Source of the DNA: Paramacrobiotus metropolitanus
Taxonomy: Eukaryota > Tardigrada > Eutardigrada > Parachela > Macrobiotidae
Assembly (NCBI RefSeq): GCF_019649055.1
Contig: NW_026570230.1
Location: forward strand, 1,302,001-1,366,000
DNA length: 64,000 nucleotides
Direction: 5' to 3'
The notes under the pieces were generated by a model. The model made no database searches and had not been told where the DNA came from. It was given only the letters and a program-made list of their open reading frames with translations. The translations under genes were made by a program, and so were the position numbers. Shown here in pieces: positions 1 through 12,002 of this stretch. How positions within the stretch are numbered: the first letter of the stretch is position 1; each line of letters starts with the position of its first letter.

Positions 1-2893
1 GATAAGAGACAATTCGGAAGCATTCGACTGCCATCCAGGCAAACGATACCAACAAAATCCAATGACTCAGTATTGCAACGCTTAGGCAAGCGTTTTCGTG
101 TCCATCCGTGTATGGCAGGTACTGGCCAATGATTAACGCGATATGCGCCAACGCCAAACTGAATGCCAGGTTCAACCGTATGAAGATGGGTGGAATTAGG
201 AACTGCTTTGAGTAATGCGAACGAAAGCTGCAAAGCATAAATGCTCACCTTATTTAAAACAGACAGAAGTTCAGAACAACTTACAAACTGTAGTATGGAG
301 AATCATTATACGTATAACGAATCTCTATAATACAGCAATCAGTGCCATAATTGCACCCTGTAACACAAACGGTATTTAAGGGATTACCCTAAACGCCGAA
401 ACTGCAGGTTAACAGCACAAGAAAAAAAGCAGGGCTGTGCTGAATTCTGATTCCATAGACAACATCTACCGGAGACGTGGACCTTTGTATCAAACGCAAC
501 AAGCGCGGCTTGTTTCGCTTTCTGACTATCTGTATTCTTGAACTTCATCTTGACAAAAAATAGTGATTCGAACATCTTTGTAATTGTCAATAGTTTGATC
601 TTTCCAATTTGATGATGTAGTAAGCGAAACAAGCCGCGCTTGTTGCGTTTGATACAAAGTACCCAATCTCTCGGTGACTATCTGAGATACTCGTACAGTA
701 GTTACTGACTACAACATGGTGCAAAGCTGTTTCGCAATATGCATGATCTTGACTTACAGTATATGGACGGCCACGATAATGGAACATATAACTGTCATTC
801 CTCCTAGAACTGAGCTGAGATGTTTTTGGGCCATACTGTCGAAATCCAACACTGGATCAGAGCCACAAAGGTCAACTAAGCCACCAATGTTGGTCAAGTG
901 ATCGCATGCGCACTGAGAAATCAGTTCACCGTCGCCGTTTATAAAAGTTTTGACATGATAACAACCCTCGTCAGACCAGACCGCAGGTGGTGCGTTCATG
1001 GCGTTGCTTTCCGGAAAGAATTTCACGAAAACGCAACTATGCAATTTTGCTCCCACGTATTTCTTAAATCGCTCGTTGCTCTGTTAAGGTAATAGATAAA
1101 ACCGTTTGCCAGCACAAGAGGAGTCAACCTAGGTCCGCTGTTTACCTTATATAGATTCTTCAGATTGATTTCGATTATCACAATCTTTTCGATGTTTCTG
1201 ACTGTATCTGGGACCATGCCGGAAACCGTGATATTGGTTACGATGCGTTCGGACCGTGTGCCCAAAACAGGATCGAAATCGAATGAGGCAAATTTCGGTT
1301 GATAGGAAGCCCCAACCTCAAGCAGTACTTGTTGCGACGCGTTCATGCCGATATCTAAACCATTCCTCATTCTCGATTGCAAAATTAATCAGTAATACTG
1401 CAAAAAACATACAGGAAGCAACTACAGATACAAACAGTCTACAGTTATGTTGAAAAACATTGAATACTTTTGTCATTTAGTAAACGACTTAGTTTTGTAA
1501 GTTGCCGGTTGGTTTGAAGATACCAGTACTTAATAAGATTGTAGTCATTCACTGACTTGCATTAATCCAGTTGTCACGTATAGCGTTTCTGTTCGAACAG
1601 ATTTGTATTCCATGATTCGAATTCTTCGATACGTCATAATGAAATTCGGTCCCGATGTCGTCACTCGTGTTGGCGATTTTGGCCGATGCGCAGTACGCAA
1701 AATTCAAAGTCAGCATGTCCTGCGGATTTTTGAGATAAACACTCCTTACAGCGGTTGCAAGGCGAGTTTGTATAAACGGCTGTATAAACGGCTCAAGTTC
1801 TCTTTCAGTAGGTACAACAACACTCTTAGTGGAATCCAGTTTTTGCAGGGAATCTGAGGCAAGCTTTTGCAAGCCGTGCCTTGTGGAATTTGTTACTGAT
1901 TCCAGTTGTAAAGCTTTATCAATAATTTCAAGGGTACGTCCTGTTATTTGAAGCTTGAACGCCACCACATCAAAAAACGACTGTGTTACTGATGTGGTTG
2001 TATCAGTGTGCGAGATGTTGTTCCATTGAGCTGTTGATGAAAATATATCTGCAGGCTGAGTCGTGGTATGATCTACAGTTGTACTGCCTTGAGATGCTGA
2101 AGTCGATTGTTCTATAATAGTTGCGGTCGTAGTAACTTCAAATGTTGTCGGCGTTGGAGTTGTGGGAAAACCGGTGCTGGTTGTATCAGAATCCCACGAC
2201 TCTGTCGTAGACGAAACTGATTGGTTCGTAGTCGTGTTAAGACTAGAATGACTTGTCCCTTCGGTCGGTTCGACTGTTGTTGTTGTCATGAATGCCGAGG
2301 AGTGCTCCCAAATCTCAGATGTCGATGCAACGCTACTCGATTCTGTTGGTGTTTGCACCGAGGTACTTGTACCGGTTGTCTGTGTCGTACTTCCTAAAGA
2401 TTGTGACGTTGTCTCCGGTATTGCGGGGGTACTTGTCGTTCTCGTCGTTGTAGGCGCCGTATTTTGCGATGTGCTATGTGAGGTTGTGCTTGGTGATGAT
2501 TGTGTTGTTGTAACTTCGATTGTGGTCGTCGTGGGCGCTGTGGTGGAAGTAGATCGCGATGTTGATGTTGTGGACTGCGTAGAAGTACTGGAAGTGGTTG
2601 GCGCTTGGGTGGACGTGGACCGTGTTGTTGTCGTGGTTATTGGCGCTCTGGTGGTGACAGTTGTCGCTGTCGATAGTCCGGATGGTAGTTGTGACATAAC
2701 AGTATTAATGAGGTCAAGCGCATTCAATATGCTGCTAAGTTCTTCGGCTGATATTGTAGTGGTCGCACTTAGACTTGCAAGTACTTAACTGGTCGGCAAG
2801 GTTCTGCAGCTGTTCCGGCGTCATGGATGAGATTTCTCCGAACGAGATCTCCAGAGCGTGTACTACAAAAAACGCTGCTACCGTTCTGGTCAT
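1..2893 (-). CDS. Adhesion GPCR with mucin-like stalk (3' end cut off by window)
   Basis: Seen: five exons join in phase (2893-2785, 2747-1557, 1354-1146, 1080-758, 227-1), giving about 686 residues before the window edge. A hydrophobic N-terminus starting MTRTVAAFFVV looks like a signal peptide. Exon 2 is a long Thr/Ser/Pro-rich stretch (about 230 residues, mucin-like, likely O-glycosylated) followed by a globular part. Exon 4 carries a GPS-like site: CVF, WSDEGC, then CACDHLT, where family members self-cleave between Leu and Thr, followed directly by a first membrane helix. Exon 5 gives TM2 and TM3 (ending SHWILLVSFAWMAVEC), which match class B2 receptors. TM4-TM7 lie outside the window. 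The first conserved Trp of the GPS motif (C-x2-W) is absent (CVFVKF). A further Met at 2938 is possible, but the one at 2893 sits directly before the hydrophobic stretch. Known: such receptors act in adhesion and signalling. The ligand and subfamily cannot be told from this. Confidence 0.88.
483..659. repeat. 38-bp inverted repeat in an adhesion-GPCR intron
   Basis: Positions 483-520 and 622-659 are perfect reverse complements (core AAACGCAACAAGCGCGGCTT), separated by about 100 bp. It lies wholly in the intron between the TM1 and TM2 exons. It could be a small foldback element or an intronic hairpin. Confidence 0.85.
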
Positions 2894-3762
2894 AGCATTA
2901 ATTTTGTATACTCTCTTATAACAGCATTGATCTCTCATGACCGGGTTAAATCGGGACGAGGTATGGATCGTGCGCGTGAGAAAGGTGTTTTTTTATTAGC
3001 ACAGATACTGAGTATTGACTATAGAGTCTGTACTACGCTTACCACTGGCATCCATAATCAGCCCCATCAAAAAACAGGCTCAGGCGAAAATTGCGAGCGC
3101 CCAAGAGTTTCATATCGATACAGGTGATACTCGTAGTAACGGAAATGGCTATATTTGGTTTCAGGCATCCGTGAAGGACCGATGATGTGCAACGGTACAT
3201 TAGTCAACGAGAAACTGTTGGTCCGTTAAACTAACGCCTATCCTAATGTCGTGCTTTTCTGAAATTCATCGAAGCATCTCTGACGTAAATTCTTGCAACA
3301 CATTATTGCAGTACAGCAAGTATGCCATAATAAATCAGAAATCTTATCGGATAATTAGTGGCAGGAATGCTGAAACAATGATTAGCCCAGAGGATATACA
3401 GTTCATGTGCGTACGTAGAAGGAAAATACGTGGTACTGTACACATCATGGCTGTACCAAACAGTACCGCCATATACAAATTTGTTTTGTACAACCGCACC
3501 CCCTTAATTAACGGTAATCAGTAAACTGTAGACTTTTGTCTTTAGCTAATGAATACAAATTTGCTAAAATTCAATAATAGAACAACATAATCATTTTTCA
3601 AATAGCATTAACGGCCGCATTCAATCGGTGTAATTGCGGAGAAGATAATAATTTTGATTTATCAAAGTATACGTACACAATTTTACATTAGCCTTGCGTG
3701 CTAAATGTAGAAAATTCGCCAAGCATGCAAAATAACTAGGTTGACTTTGCGGTTGTTAGGTT
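2894..3762. other. Intergenic, no gene seen
   Basis: The span lies between the start of the adhesion GPCR (minus) and the stop of the gustatory-receptor-like gene (minus). The short open frames here (for example 3246-3524) have no recognisable domain and lack splice or family support. The 5' control region of the adhesion GPCR should lie here. Confidence 0.5.
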
Positions 3763-4966
3763 CTATAAAAGGACGGCGAGATCTTCACCTGCCCCGAAAT
3801 CTTCTGACCTTTCCATCAAGAAGCATATGAATCCAAGAAAGCCAAACGCAAACTAAACCGTTTGGTCAGCGAAATGTTTAAATTATCGCGATGAAATTGA
3901 AATACACAAAAGCACGAGATACGGCAAATTGAAATACAGCTACTTACATATTACACACAAAATATTAATTTTCATGTTCAAATGATCACTAACCGTTGTT
4001 ATAGTACTTCTGGTTAAAGGCACGAATTCAGCCAAAGTTAAATATCCTTGGCTTCGATAGATTTGTTGTAGGAACAACATGAGTCTGGCATCCCCTAGGT
4101 TCGGCAAAATCTAAACAAACGTAGAAGTCAGTTTGTAAACCGGAGCAAAAACTTTAAACTCAAACATATCTGTATAGTTCTAAATTGTCGAACGAGCAAA
4201 TTGCGTGGAATGCATGGCTCAAGAACAACGAACCAAAAATCACCAAGCTAAAATTACAGTAACATTACATACACGTTCTCGATAATCTTGATGCGCAATA
4301 ATTAAGTCCGTCCATAGTTTTTCCGAAGCTTTACTCTGCAAATGTCACCAATTATTTGTACGAGCACAAGTACTTGTTGGCAAAGTTCAGCATACAAAAC
4401 TGCTAAAGGTTCCTAACGACTGGCAAAAATGTTGAATTGTACAACTGTTCATTGTACTGATCACCTGCTCTGTACACTTTCGTGCAGTCGACCACCTGAC
4501 AGCAGTAGCAACAAGAAAACAATCAACGGGCTCGCTGTAAAAAGAATTTGCCGGGTGTAGCTCCAAGCTCCCACGAAAACATTGGATACAAAGAATTTGG
4601 CCGTTTATGACAAAACCAGTGCAAGATTTCCAATAATTCCAGCTGCCCAAATGAAAGAAATCCTCTTCTTAGTGACTGAGTAATCAAGGTTAACTCTTCC
4701 GTCTCCAACCGTAATGCACGGAAAATCTCCTCAAACCCATTAGGATCCGCTTTTATTGTTTGGATGGACAAATTCAGTTTATCGTTAAAGCAGACAATCC
4801 TGTTACTCAAGACGGTCACCAGGTAGTAATATAGCGTGTAGACGATGTTAGGCAGCAGACGTGTAAAGGTCCAAACTGCGTGCTGGGAGATGTCGATAAC
4901 GCCAAACGGGATCAACCACACTGAATATGGTTTTGGCTGCCAGAAATCTGCATGCCCGACCATCAT
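3763..4966 (-). CDS. Gustatory-receptor-like seven-helix protein
   Basis: Seen: the last three exons join in phase at 4335-4275, 4094-3994 and 3852-3763 (stop TAG). The C-terminal part has the typical order of insect-type gustatory receptors: a charged loop, then FLQQIYRSQGYLTLAEFVPL followed by TRSTITT, then a final hydrophobic helix (FAFGFLGFICFLM). Upstream, 4966 to about 4620 encodes a helix (NIVYTLYYYLVTVLS), a charged loop and a following helix. The stretch 4559-4460, in another frame, reads SPLIVFLLLLLSGGRLHESV, a good TM6. The joins between 4620 and 4335 are not resolved: either a donor is missed or the copy is damaged. N-terminal exons may extend to about 5908. Known: the family comprises ligand-gated cation channels for tastants. 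Moderate certainty on family; the ligand is unknown. Confidence 0.6.
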
Positions 4967-6294
4967 AACTGTGGTATATGTGTGCGACCTTGCCGGTCGC
5001 GTGTATTCTCATAATTATAACCTTGTACGTCCTGACTTGCTTAGATACGAATAGGTATACGCTGTTGTCACGTACAACTGTATGAGCAGTTAGTACGTTC
5101 GCGGACAAGTTACAGTAAACATTAATAAATACTAATGTAGTATACAGTACGTATCCAATACTTCACAATAACATCTAAACATAAATGTACTAGAAGAATG
5201 AGAACAAGCCGAAATGTATTCATTCATGATACGTTTGGATGGCGCAGCAATTTTGAGTTACTCCATCTTTAATCATCACAATTTTAGATAAAATGTGCAT
5301 AATGTCGCTAGTTTTCATGGCAGCTTCCAGAAAAACGGTTGCAGTTGTGAAAAATGAAATCTGCCTTGCCATGTACAGTAAGCAATTAAAGAAATTATGG
5401 GGCTTTGATGCATGACGAGACCGTTACTGACGATAACCAAATTGTCAGTATTTAGCGCCCAATCAGAAACATCCACCACAAACAAAACGCCAAACAACAC
5501 TGGAATTCAATATCGCAGTGCCATGTTGTACGGTTTCTGAGGATCGAGATCTGTACCTAAAACAAACTGAAGGAAGCGGGCAAAAGGAATAGCGGCTTTT
5601 ACGGTTTTTATTTTTCCGGAAACAGTTTCTTTTCCGACCATGGCTGTTCCAAAAAAAAGTTGCCACACCTTCTGTAAGTGTCAATTACGATCGGCGATTT
5701 TGATTACAACAATGCTCCAAGACAAGTCGCGTACGAGCAGATTGCACTCTAGATCTCTATATACTGAGGCCAGAGGGTATTTTAAAAGAACAGTAGGTTT
5801 TACACTAAAATCTTTCTGAGACGAGCACATTCTGCACAGGTAAGCGCCGAGTGTATCCACAAAACAGCCGTTATTGTTTATGCATTGTGCTTGCTTAAAA
5901 AGATACAATTTTACTAAAGGTGCACGGGCGCACCTTTTGCGTCACTTTTTCATTACAGTATACAACACTATACAGTCAGCAGATAAAAAGTACATAAATG
6001 GGAATTCAGTAAAGCCTGCCCGGTTCTTTTCTTTTGCACATCCTGGCATGCCACAACTTTTCGGTATGACCAAAAGCTCGATGTCTTTATCATTATAAAA
6101 TTAACTGTATTTAAACACATCTGCATGCATACCTGCATGACGTATCGGCATACTCATACTTTCTGCAATTATAATATTGAACAACTGAACAAAACAAAAA
6201 GGTATAATTATGTCATCATGCGCACGAGTTACTTTATGTATTGAGGATGTTTGCATTAGATTTGTGCTTTTATCACAGCCGGTATATTTTCCGC
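4967..6294. other. Possible 5' exons of the gustatory-receptor-like gene, otherwise unassigned
   Basis: Minus-strand open stretches at 5908-5681 and 5500-5315 contain hydrophobic runs (for example SPIISLIAYCTW) that could be N-terminal helices of the downstream receptor. I could not chain them with consistent phases, so they are candidates only. Confidence 0.3.
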
Positions 6295-7927
6295 TCATAA
6301 TTCATACGGGCTTTTGGCGTCCTTATCCAAGCCTTCGTCAAGTGACTGTACATGGCCTTGGTTGTAAATCGCCCGGTACTGGTTAACGGCGGGTGGCATA
6401 CTGGTCTGGCGAGTGCATCGTCGGAACATTAAAATTCCCAGAACGACTGATATACAGCACACCAATAAGGTGATGATCATGATCGTCGTCACCGTGCTTA
6501 GGCTGGAGCTCAAGCGAAGTGCTGGATGATCTTTAAAATTAGGAATTTTAACTCCGCATTCCAACTGGTTTAACGGTACTGCCGCGAGAGGCGTCCTTTT
6601 CCATTTGTCGTTATCGCATCTGCAGGAAAATTGATCATTCTTTAGAATGGCTGATTTGTTTACTGAAGTTATATTTCTAATTATTGGATTATACACATGT
6701 ATATCGGCATTAAGACATCCATCAAAAGAAAAAAGACGAAAGCTAACACCTCAGAATTGCCCTACACATGTGCAACGCACTTAAAAAGGAAACAATTCGG
6801 ATTTCCTATAAATCCCTTTTATTTTCAGTTATGTTCTTGTGTTTAGTTGCAAAATAAATACGATCAGATGCGGTTTGCCTCGCTTCTGCGTCGTGCATTA
6901 TAATGGCTGACAGTAATTATAATTGAAATATTAATGCTTACTTAGAGTTATTTAGCTCTTCCATGATCTTGTCCTTTCCCGGCGAAACTTTCCACGTTTC
7001 TGGATCCATCAACCATCTTATTGAGCAGTCGCATTCCCATGGATTATTGGAAAATTTAAATTCCTCAAGACCTTTGACGTTGAATACGTGCTCATCTAAA
7101 TTACTTAAATAGCAAGACCGGATGGAGACTTTGCTTAGACTGGCAGCATACTTCCCGGGAGTTGGAAGGTACCACCCGAAAGCTGTCTCATCGATAAAGC
7201 GCAGTTGACTGCTGTGATCAAAATTAATTTCTCTTAGTGTATCCAGTGTGGCAAACGCATGGTCGGTTATGGTTGTAAGCTTCGTCTCCCCCAGATGGAT
7301 AACCTCGATTTTCCTTAGAGCGACAAAATCCACTGGTGCCAGTTCTGTGATCGGATTTCCGTTTAGGAATAAAGTTCGTATGCGGTTTCCAATTTGAAAG
7401 GTGTTGGCCGGCACTTTTTTTAGTTGATTGTGGCTTAAATCCAAGAATGTCAGGGCTTTCAGCGGCTTAAAGATGGTGTCGGGAAGTTCACTTAATCCCA
7501 GCCCGCTCATATGTAATTCTTCAATGAACGTACTCCCTTCGAAAACATCTTTAGGCAGCGATTTAATTTCATTCTGCTCTATGAAAAGTTTTTCCAGTAA
7601 AGGGAACCGTTCCATGTCGGCTTTTGTCAAACTAGTAAAATGGTTGTTGCCGATGAAGAGGACTTTGATGTTCGATTTGGCGGGAAAACTGGAGAAGTTG
7701 CTAATAAGGTTATCCCGCAGGTCAACGGTGTGCATCTCTGTTGAATTGTTATTGTAGTAGGCGGCACATACGGATTTCAGAGCGCGGTTTTCGCATTGGA
7801 ATGTCGTATTTGTACATTTTGTACACCCTTCCGAGAAATGGTCGCACGATAGCTCGCAGGTATGATCACTAGAATATACATATGAAACAACAAATAACAA
7901 AAAAAAGCAAGATTTTAATCCCCACAT
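6295..7927 (-). CDS. Leucine-rich-repeat single-pass membrane protein
   Basis: Seen: two exons, 7927-6942 and 6619-6295, join in phase to give 436 residues. They encode a signal peptide (WGLKSCFFLLFVVSYVYS), a Cys-rich N-terminal cap with several Asn-glycosylation sites (NTT, NNST), about eight LRRs of roughly 24 residues (for example LTFLDLSHNQLKKVPANTF), and a Cys-rich LRR C-cap (NPWECDCSIRWLMDPETW) completed across the intron by KCDNDKWKR...LECG. A membrane helix (TTIMIITLLVCCISVVLGIL) and a cytoplasmic tail of about 50 residues follow. The join falls inside the C-cap, which supports it. The architecture resembles extracellular LRR-only adhesion or guidance receptors; there is no TIR, Ig or kinase domain. 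The role is unknown and is likely cell-surface recognition. Confidence 0.9.
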
Positions 7928-10900
7928 TTTAAATAACGCATATAATACAATGTTTTAAAAAGAAACACAACTGATACTTGTCAGAACGAAACTCGCGCCT
8001 AACGATGAATTGATTTAACGACGACTGCATTTCTGTTCACACAGGCGAAAGGAAACTATGCTAATAAAACGCAAGGTTTGTTTCGGCTTTATCGTGTAAT
8101 GGATTAAAGTCCAGTATACCTTAATGTTATGCGATATGAGTATATCTGCGATAAAGTGCTCTGCTTAAAGCCATAAAATTCAGGCTGAGCTAGGTATGCG
8201 TTTCCGATGGGTTTTGCTTGAGTAACGCAGAATGAACATTTGTTCGTCGTATTTGGATTAATCAATAGGTGAGTATTACAAGGCCAGAAGATGACTGAAC
8301 TGAGAAAGGCTTGCCAGCAAATTTATCGGTGTAAATACAGATATGAAAGTAAAAATGCAAACTTAGCACTTCAATGTCCGCACGAGTGTGCAGCGGAAGA
8401 GATTAAGACATTCAAAATTACATACTCGTACCTGTAGTTTCGGAGCTTCTCTAAAATTATATGCTAGTAGTAGTAGGTACAGTAACTTATTTCTAATCTT
8501 ACCATAAGATGCCGGTTTCCAAAAGCTTCTGCACCCATTTGCTTTTGCGGAAGAATTAGGGGCATCATGTAAGATATGTTAAGCAAACTGATGAGAGCCG
8601 GCTTAGACGTTAACTACGTAGAAGGCCTTCTTTAGTCATTTTAATTGTGTGTTTTTGAAAAAATCTTTGTGGTATAGAACTTTGTTGGTGTTGTAAACCA
8701 TTAATTAATTTTACACCTGGCATCGGCGCCATTTACCGCTTCCTACAGAAGAGCAGAGTACTTATTGTACGTTTTATGGTATTAAACGAGCGCATGTTCT
8801 AATAAATTATAAAACTATTAAAACTGTAAAAAATGCTTGAAACAATTAAAATTGTTTAAAATTGTTTGAACTCGTAATAACGTAATAATTGTTTGGACAA
8901 CCCAGAAGTACTTACGTGTATGTAATACATGAAAGAAATCATAATCAATTAGTGTCAGTAAAAGCAGTTTAATTAATTACTCAAGCTTATAGATTTTTAT
9001 TAGCACAAGCCAGTCACACTAATCAGGGTTTGTACGAGTAACAATAATACAGCAAATAATCCCGAGACTTATTTTAATGGCTTTTCCGTTTTCGTTATTG
9101 TTAGCTACATTCACGCTGTGAAGGTTGCATTGGTACGAAAACAGCGTGCGGCAACCTGCGTTTAGAATAAATGGAATACGTAATTTACGATTTAGTTAGA
9201 TATCTGCACAGTCTGGAGTACTGTAACTATGAAATGAAAATGGGTTATAAATTACATTATTTAAAAGATACAAGGTGCTACAGTAACCGTTGTTAAGTCA
9301 ACCAAGAAAATTTATTGAGATCCATGTGTAACGGGTACATTCCCTGAGCAGGATAGCATAGCAGAAATGTTTTTATTATGAATTTCTTTTTGTTTTAATT
9401 AATACTTAATTTCTACTTACGAAGTTACGTGTGATACTTATTAAAGGTAACGAGTGTATTGAGCAGGTGTTGCCAGCATGTACAAGCGGTATTTTCTAGG
9501 CACAGCTGTTTGTTAGTATCGGTTAGACCGTTTGCAGTGCTACGTACGAGTATAATAGAGAGATACCGTACACACAGAATTGTATACTCGTATTTTTAGC
9601 AGTTTCGTACGTACATAGTTTACAAAATGTCGCGGTTTACCGAATGAAAATGAATGAGCATTCCTTTGCGTAAGGTACACTAGGTATTGTTTGAAAGGTC
9701 TTAACTATGACCTGCGTATGCAAATTGGACCAATAAAAGTAAGTACCGGCTTTCATTTTCCGGAAAATTATTATTCGCTACTCTAAAAAACTTATATATA
9801 GTCTATATGCCGTGAATTACTAATGAATTACTAGTGAGTTCGCTACAGAATACTGACACCTTTTATATTGAATCTGAATCTATTTTATACTTGCAGTGTT
9901 GCACACACAGTAAGTGTAGACGACAAGAATTCAGTAAATAAAACTGAAATCGTTAGTTTTACGAGTTCTAGCTATGATTTATTGAAGCATGCCTTATTTG
10001 ATTTATTTAATAAGTGAAAAGGCAGAAATCGGCGTTATATTCGACTTCTACGCACTTCAGACACAAGACATTCAGATGTACTACTATCTGTATAAACAAC
10101 ACTCAATTCGAGAATTTGCGTCATAAACAAACCACAAATTCTTCTCGTGATAGCGATAGCCAAACAATTATTCATTGCATCTTGCTCCATGGTGTATGCG
10201 ATAAAAGACAGCGTAATGCACGAGGCGGCAAATAATTAGTTAGCAATTATCTAGTCATCAGCCGGCTATTCAGTCGGACAGAATGGCATGGAACGGAAAT
10301 GTATTAAACCAATCAGAAAAATGAGCCACTCTATTTACAACCAATTAGGCATTCATTTGCCCGTGTATTGACTGGCCTGTTACCAGTAAATAATTTGATC
10401 AATGACAACCAGATCACTTGCAATGCGACAGTAATACTGCGTAATGTCATGCCCAACTCTGCTTTTGATTTCCGCAATTACACTGTCCCCCATCCCACTT
10501 AGCACGTTGATGAGATTGAAATTTTTGCCTCAAAGGCTGCTAGTTACTCTTGTTACGGCCGTTACGTGTATCGCGGCCAAACAAAGCGTACAAGATTGCT
10601 TCCGTTGCGTAGTAATGGACCGGCACCGTGATATGTCAGCACATTCAACATCGTTCCGTATTGCTTTACCGCCAAAAGACGAAAACACTATAACTGTGAC
10701 AAAACTGGAATGTTTAAGAACGAAAGGTCACTTAACACGCGGCTAAAATTGAGACGAAGCCGAAATATAATTAACAAAATGCCTAATTAACCATTCAGTT
10801 TGTTACAGTAAACATGTTTTATATCTTTGTTATGCTTCTTGTTGAAGGGTGAAACTGTGTATTTACAATCTGCTACACCGAAAAAAAAGTTTTGCCGCAC

Positions 10901-12002
10901 TTTACTCTCTACACCAGAGTTGGCATAATTATGGTTTCATTAATTTCTGTCAGAATACTTGAAGTTCGCATATTCATTGCTAATGTAGGTTACCAAACAA
11001 TTATTTTACTTCAAGAAGCAACATCATGTGACAGTACCACAGATTCCATTCAGTTTTGTTGCTTAAATTGTGTTGCCTTTTGATAAAGCGAAAAGTAGCT
11101 AAACAGCGTATTAAGTGGTATCACTTTGCAGTGAAACGACTTAAATCCACACAACAAACTACAGCTAATGGAAATAAAATTTCCCCAAATGTGCCCATTT
11201 TCACTTGAATTCATCTGCCATTAAGTCACTTGTACACGGCTGCAGCCCCCATTGACGAGGCGAGTTAAAATCCCCCTCCACAACAGCAGCAGCAGGACAG
11301 TGCCGTACATCACCATTTAGCGCGTAAAATGGATAAACATTAGATTATCCCAGACCTCCCACTCATCGGGTAGTCGCAACAGATTGAACAACTGTGATTC
11401 TGGACAATTAGTCACAATTATCCACCGGACGACATGGTTAGCCGCCCAGATAATTCCCTCACTGCGGGGCAGTCACTCCATATAAATTAGGCAGCAGTAC
11501 TCAACAAGAATCCATTACTGCTGTTAGGCATGTTTTCTATCATCCTCACACACATATACGCGCACATACACTGCACATCCACAGGACGACATTATCCCAG
11601 TCAACAGCCGGCACATTGTTCGCTTAATATAGAGTGTGCCATACACGCTGATTAGTGTCCTCTAGAGTCCATGGAACAGTTCATTTTCCATCAATTTTAA
11701 CACTTTCCATTCATGAACCCAATTATCTATTCCGCTCTGTATCGAGCCCATGGATGATTATTCTCTATGCCACACAGGATGATCCGTATGATGCGGCGCA
11801 CTGGTTGCGGCTTGTGTGAAACGAGGCGCACAAAATCTGTCATCCCAGCCAGCGACTGAACGACGCTTAGTGCTCAGTTGGTGTCATTTGACTGTCAAGT
11901 CCACTTGATGTTGCACCGCACACAGCACACGCGATCGTTATAGCACCGGCAATACTGCTTGTCCTCGTCAAGTGTTGTAAGCTCTTTATCCTCGCTTTCA
12001 TC
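7928..12002. other. Long intergenic region upstream of bsh
   Basis: No gene is recognised. About 7,950-10,250 is AT-rich with short simple motifs. About 11,180-11,860 is more GC-balanced and has few stop-to-stop clues of coding. As it lies directly 5' of a neural homeobox gene, it is a natural place for its promoter and enhancers, but no specific site is proven. Confidence 0.45.

Noticed and set aside
2288-2788. Long plus-strand frame opposite the mucin-like exon
   Set aside because: It is the mirror of the Thr/Ser repeat (Val-rich low complexity) and antisense to a well-supported exon.
4387-4650. Alternative frame in the gustatory-like gene
   Set aside because: It lacks a membrane helix where the adjacent frame has a clear one; kept only as a sign that the exon join is unresolved.
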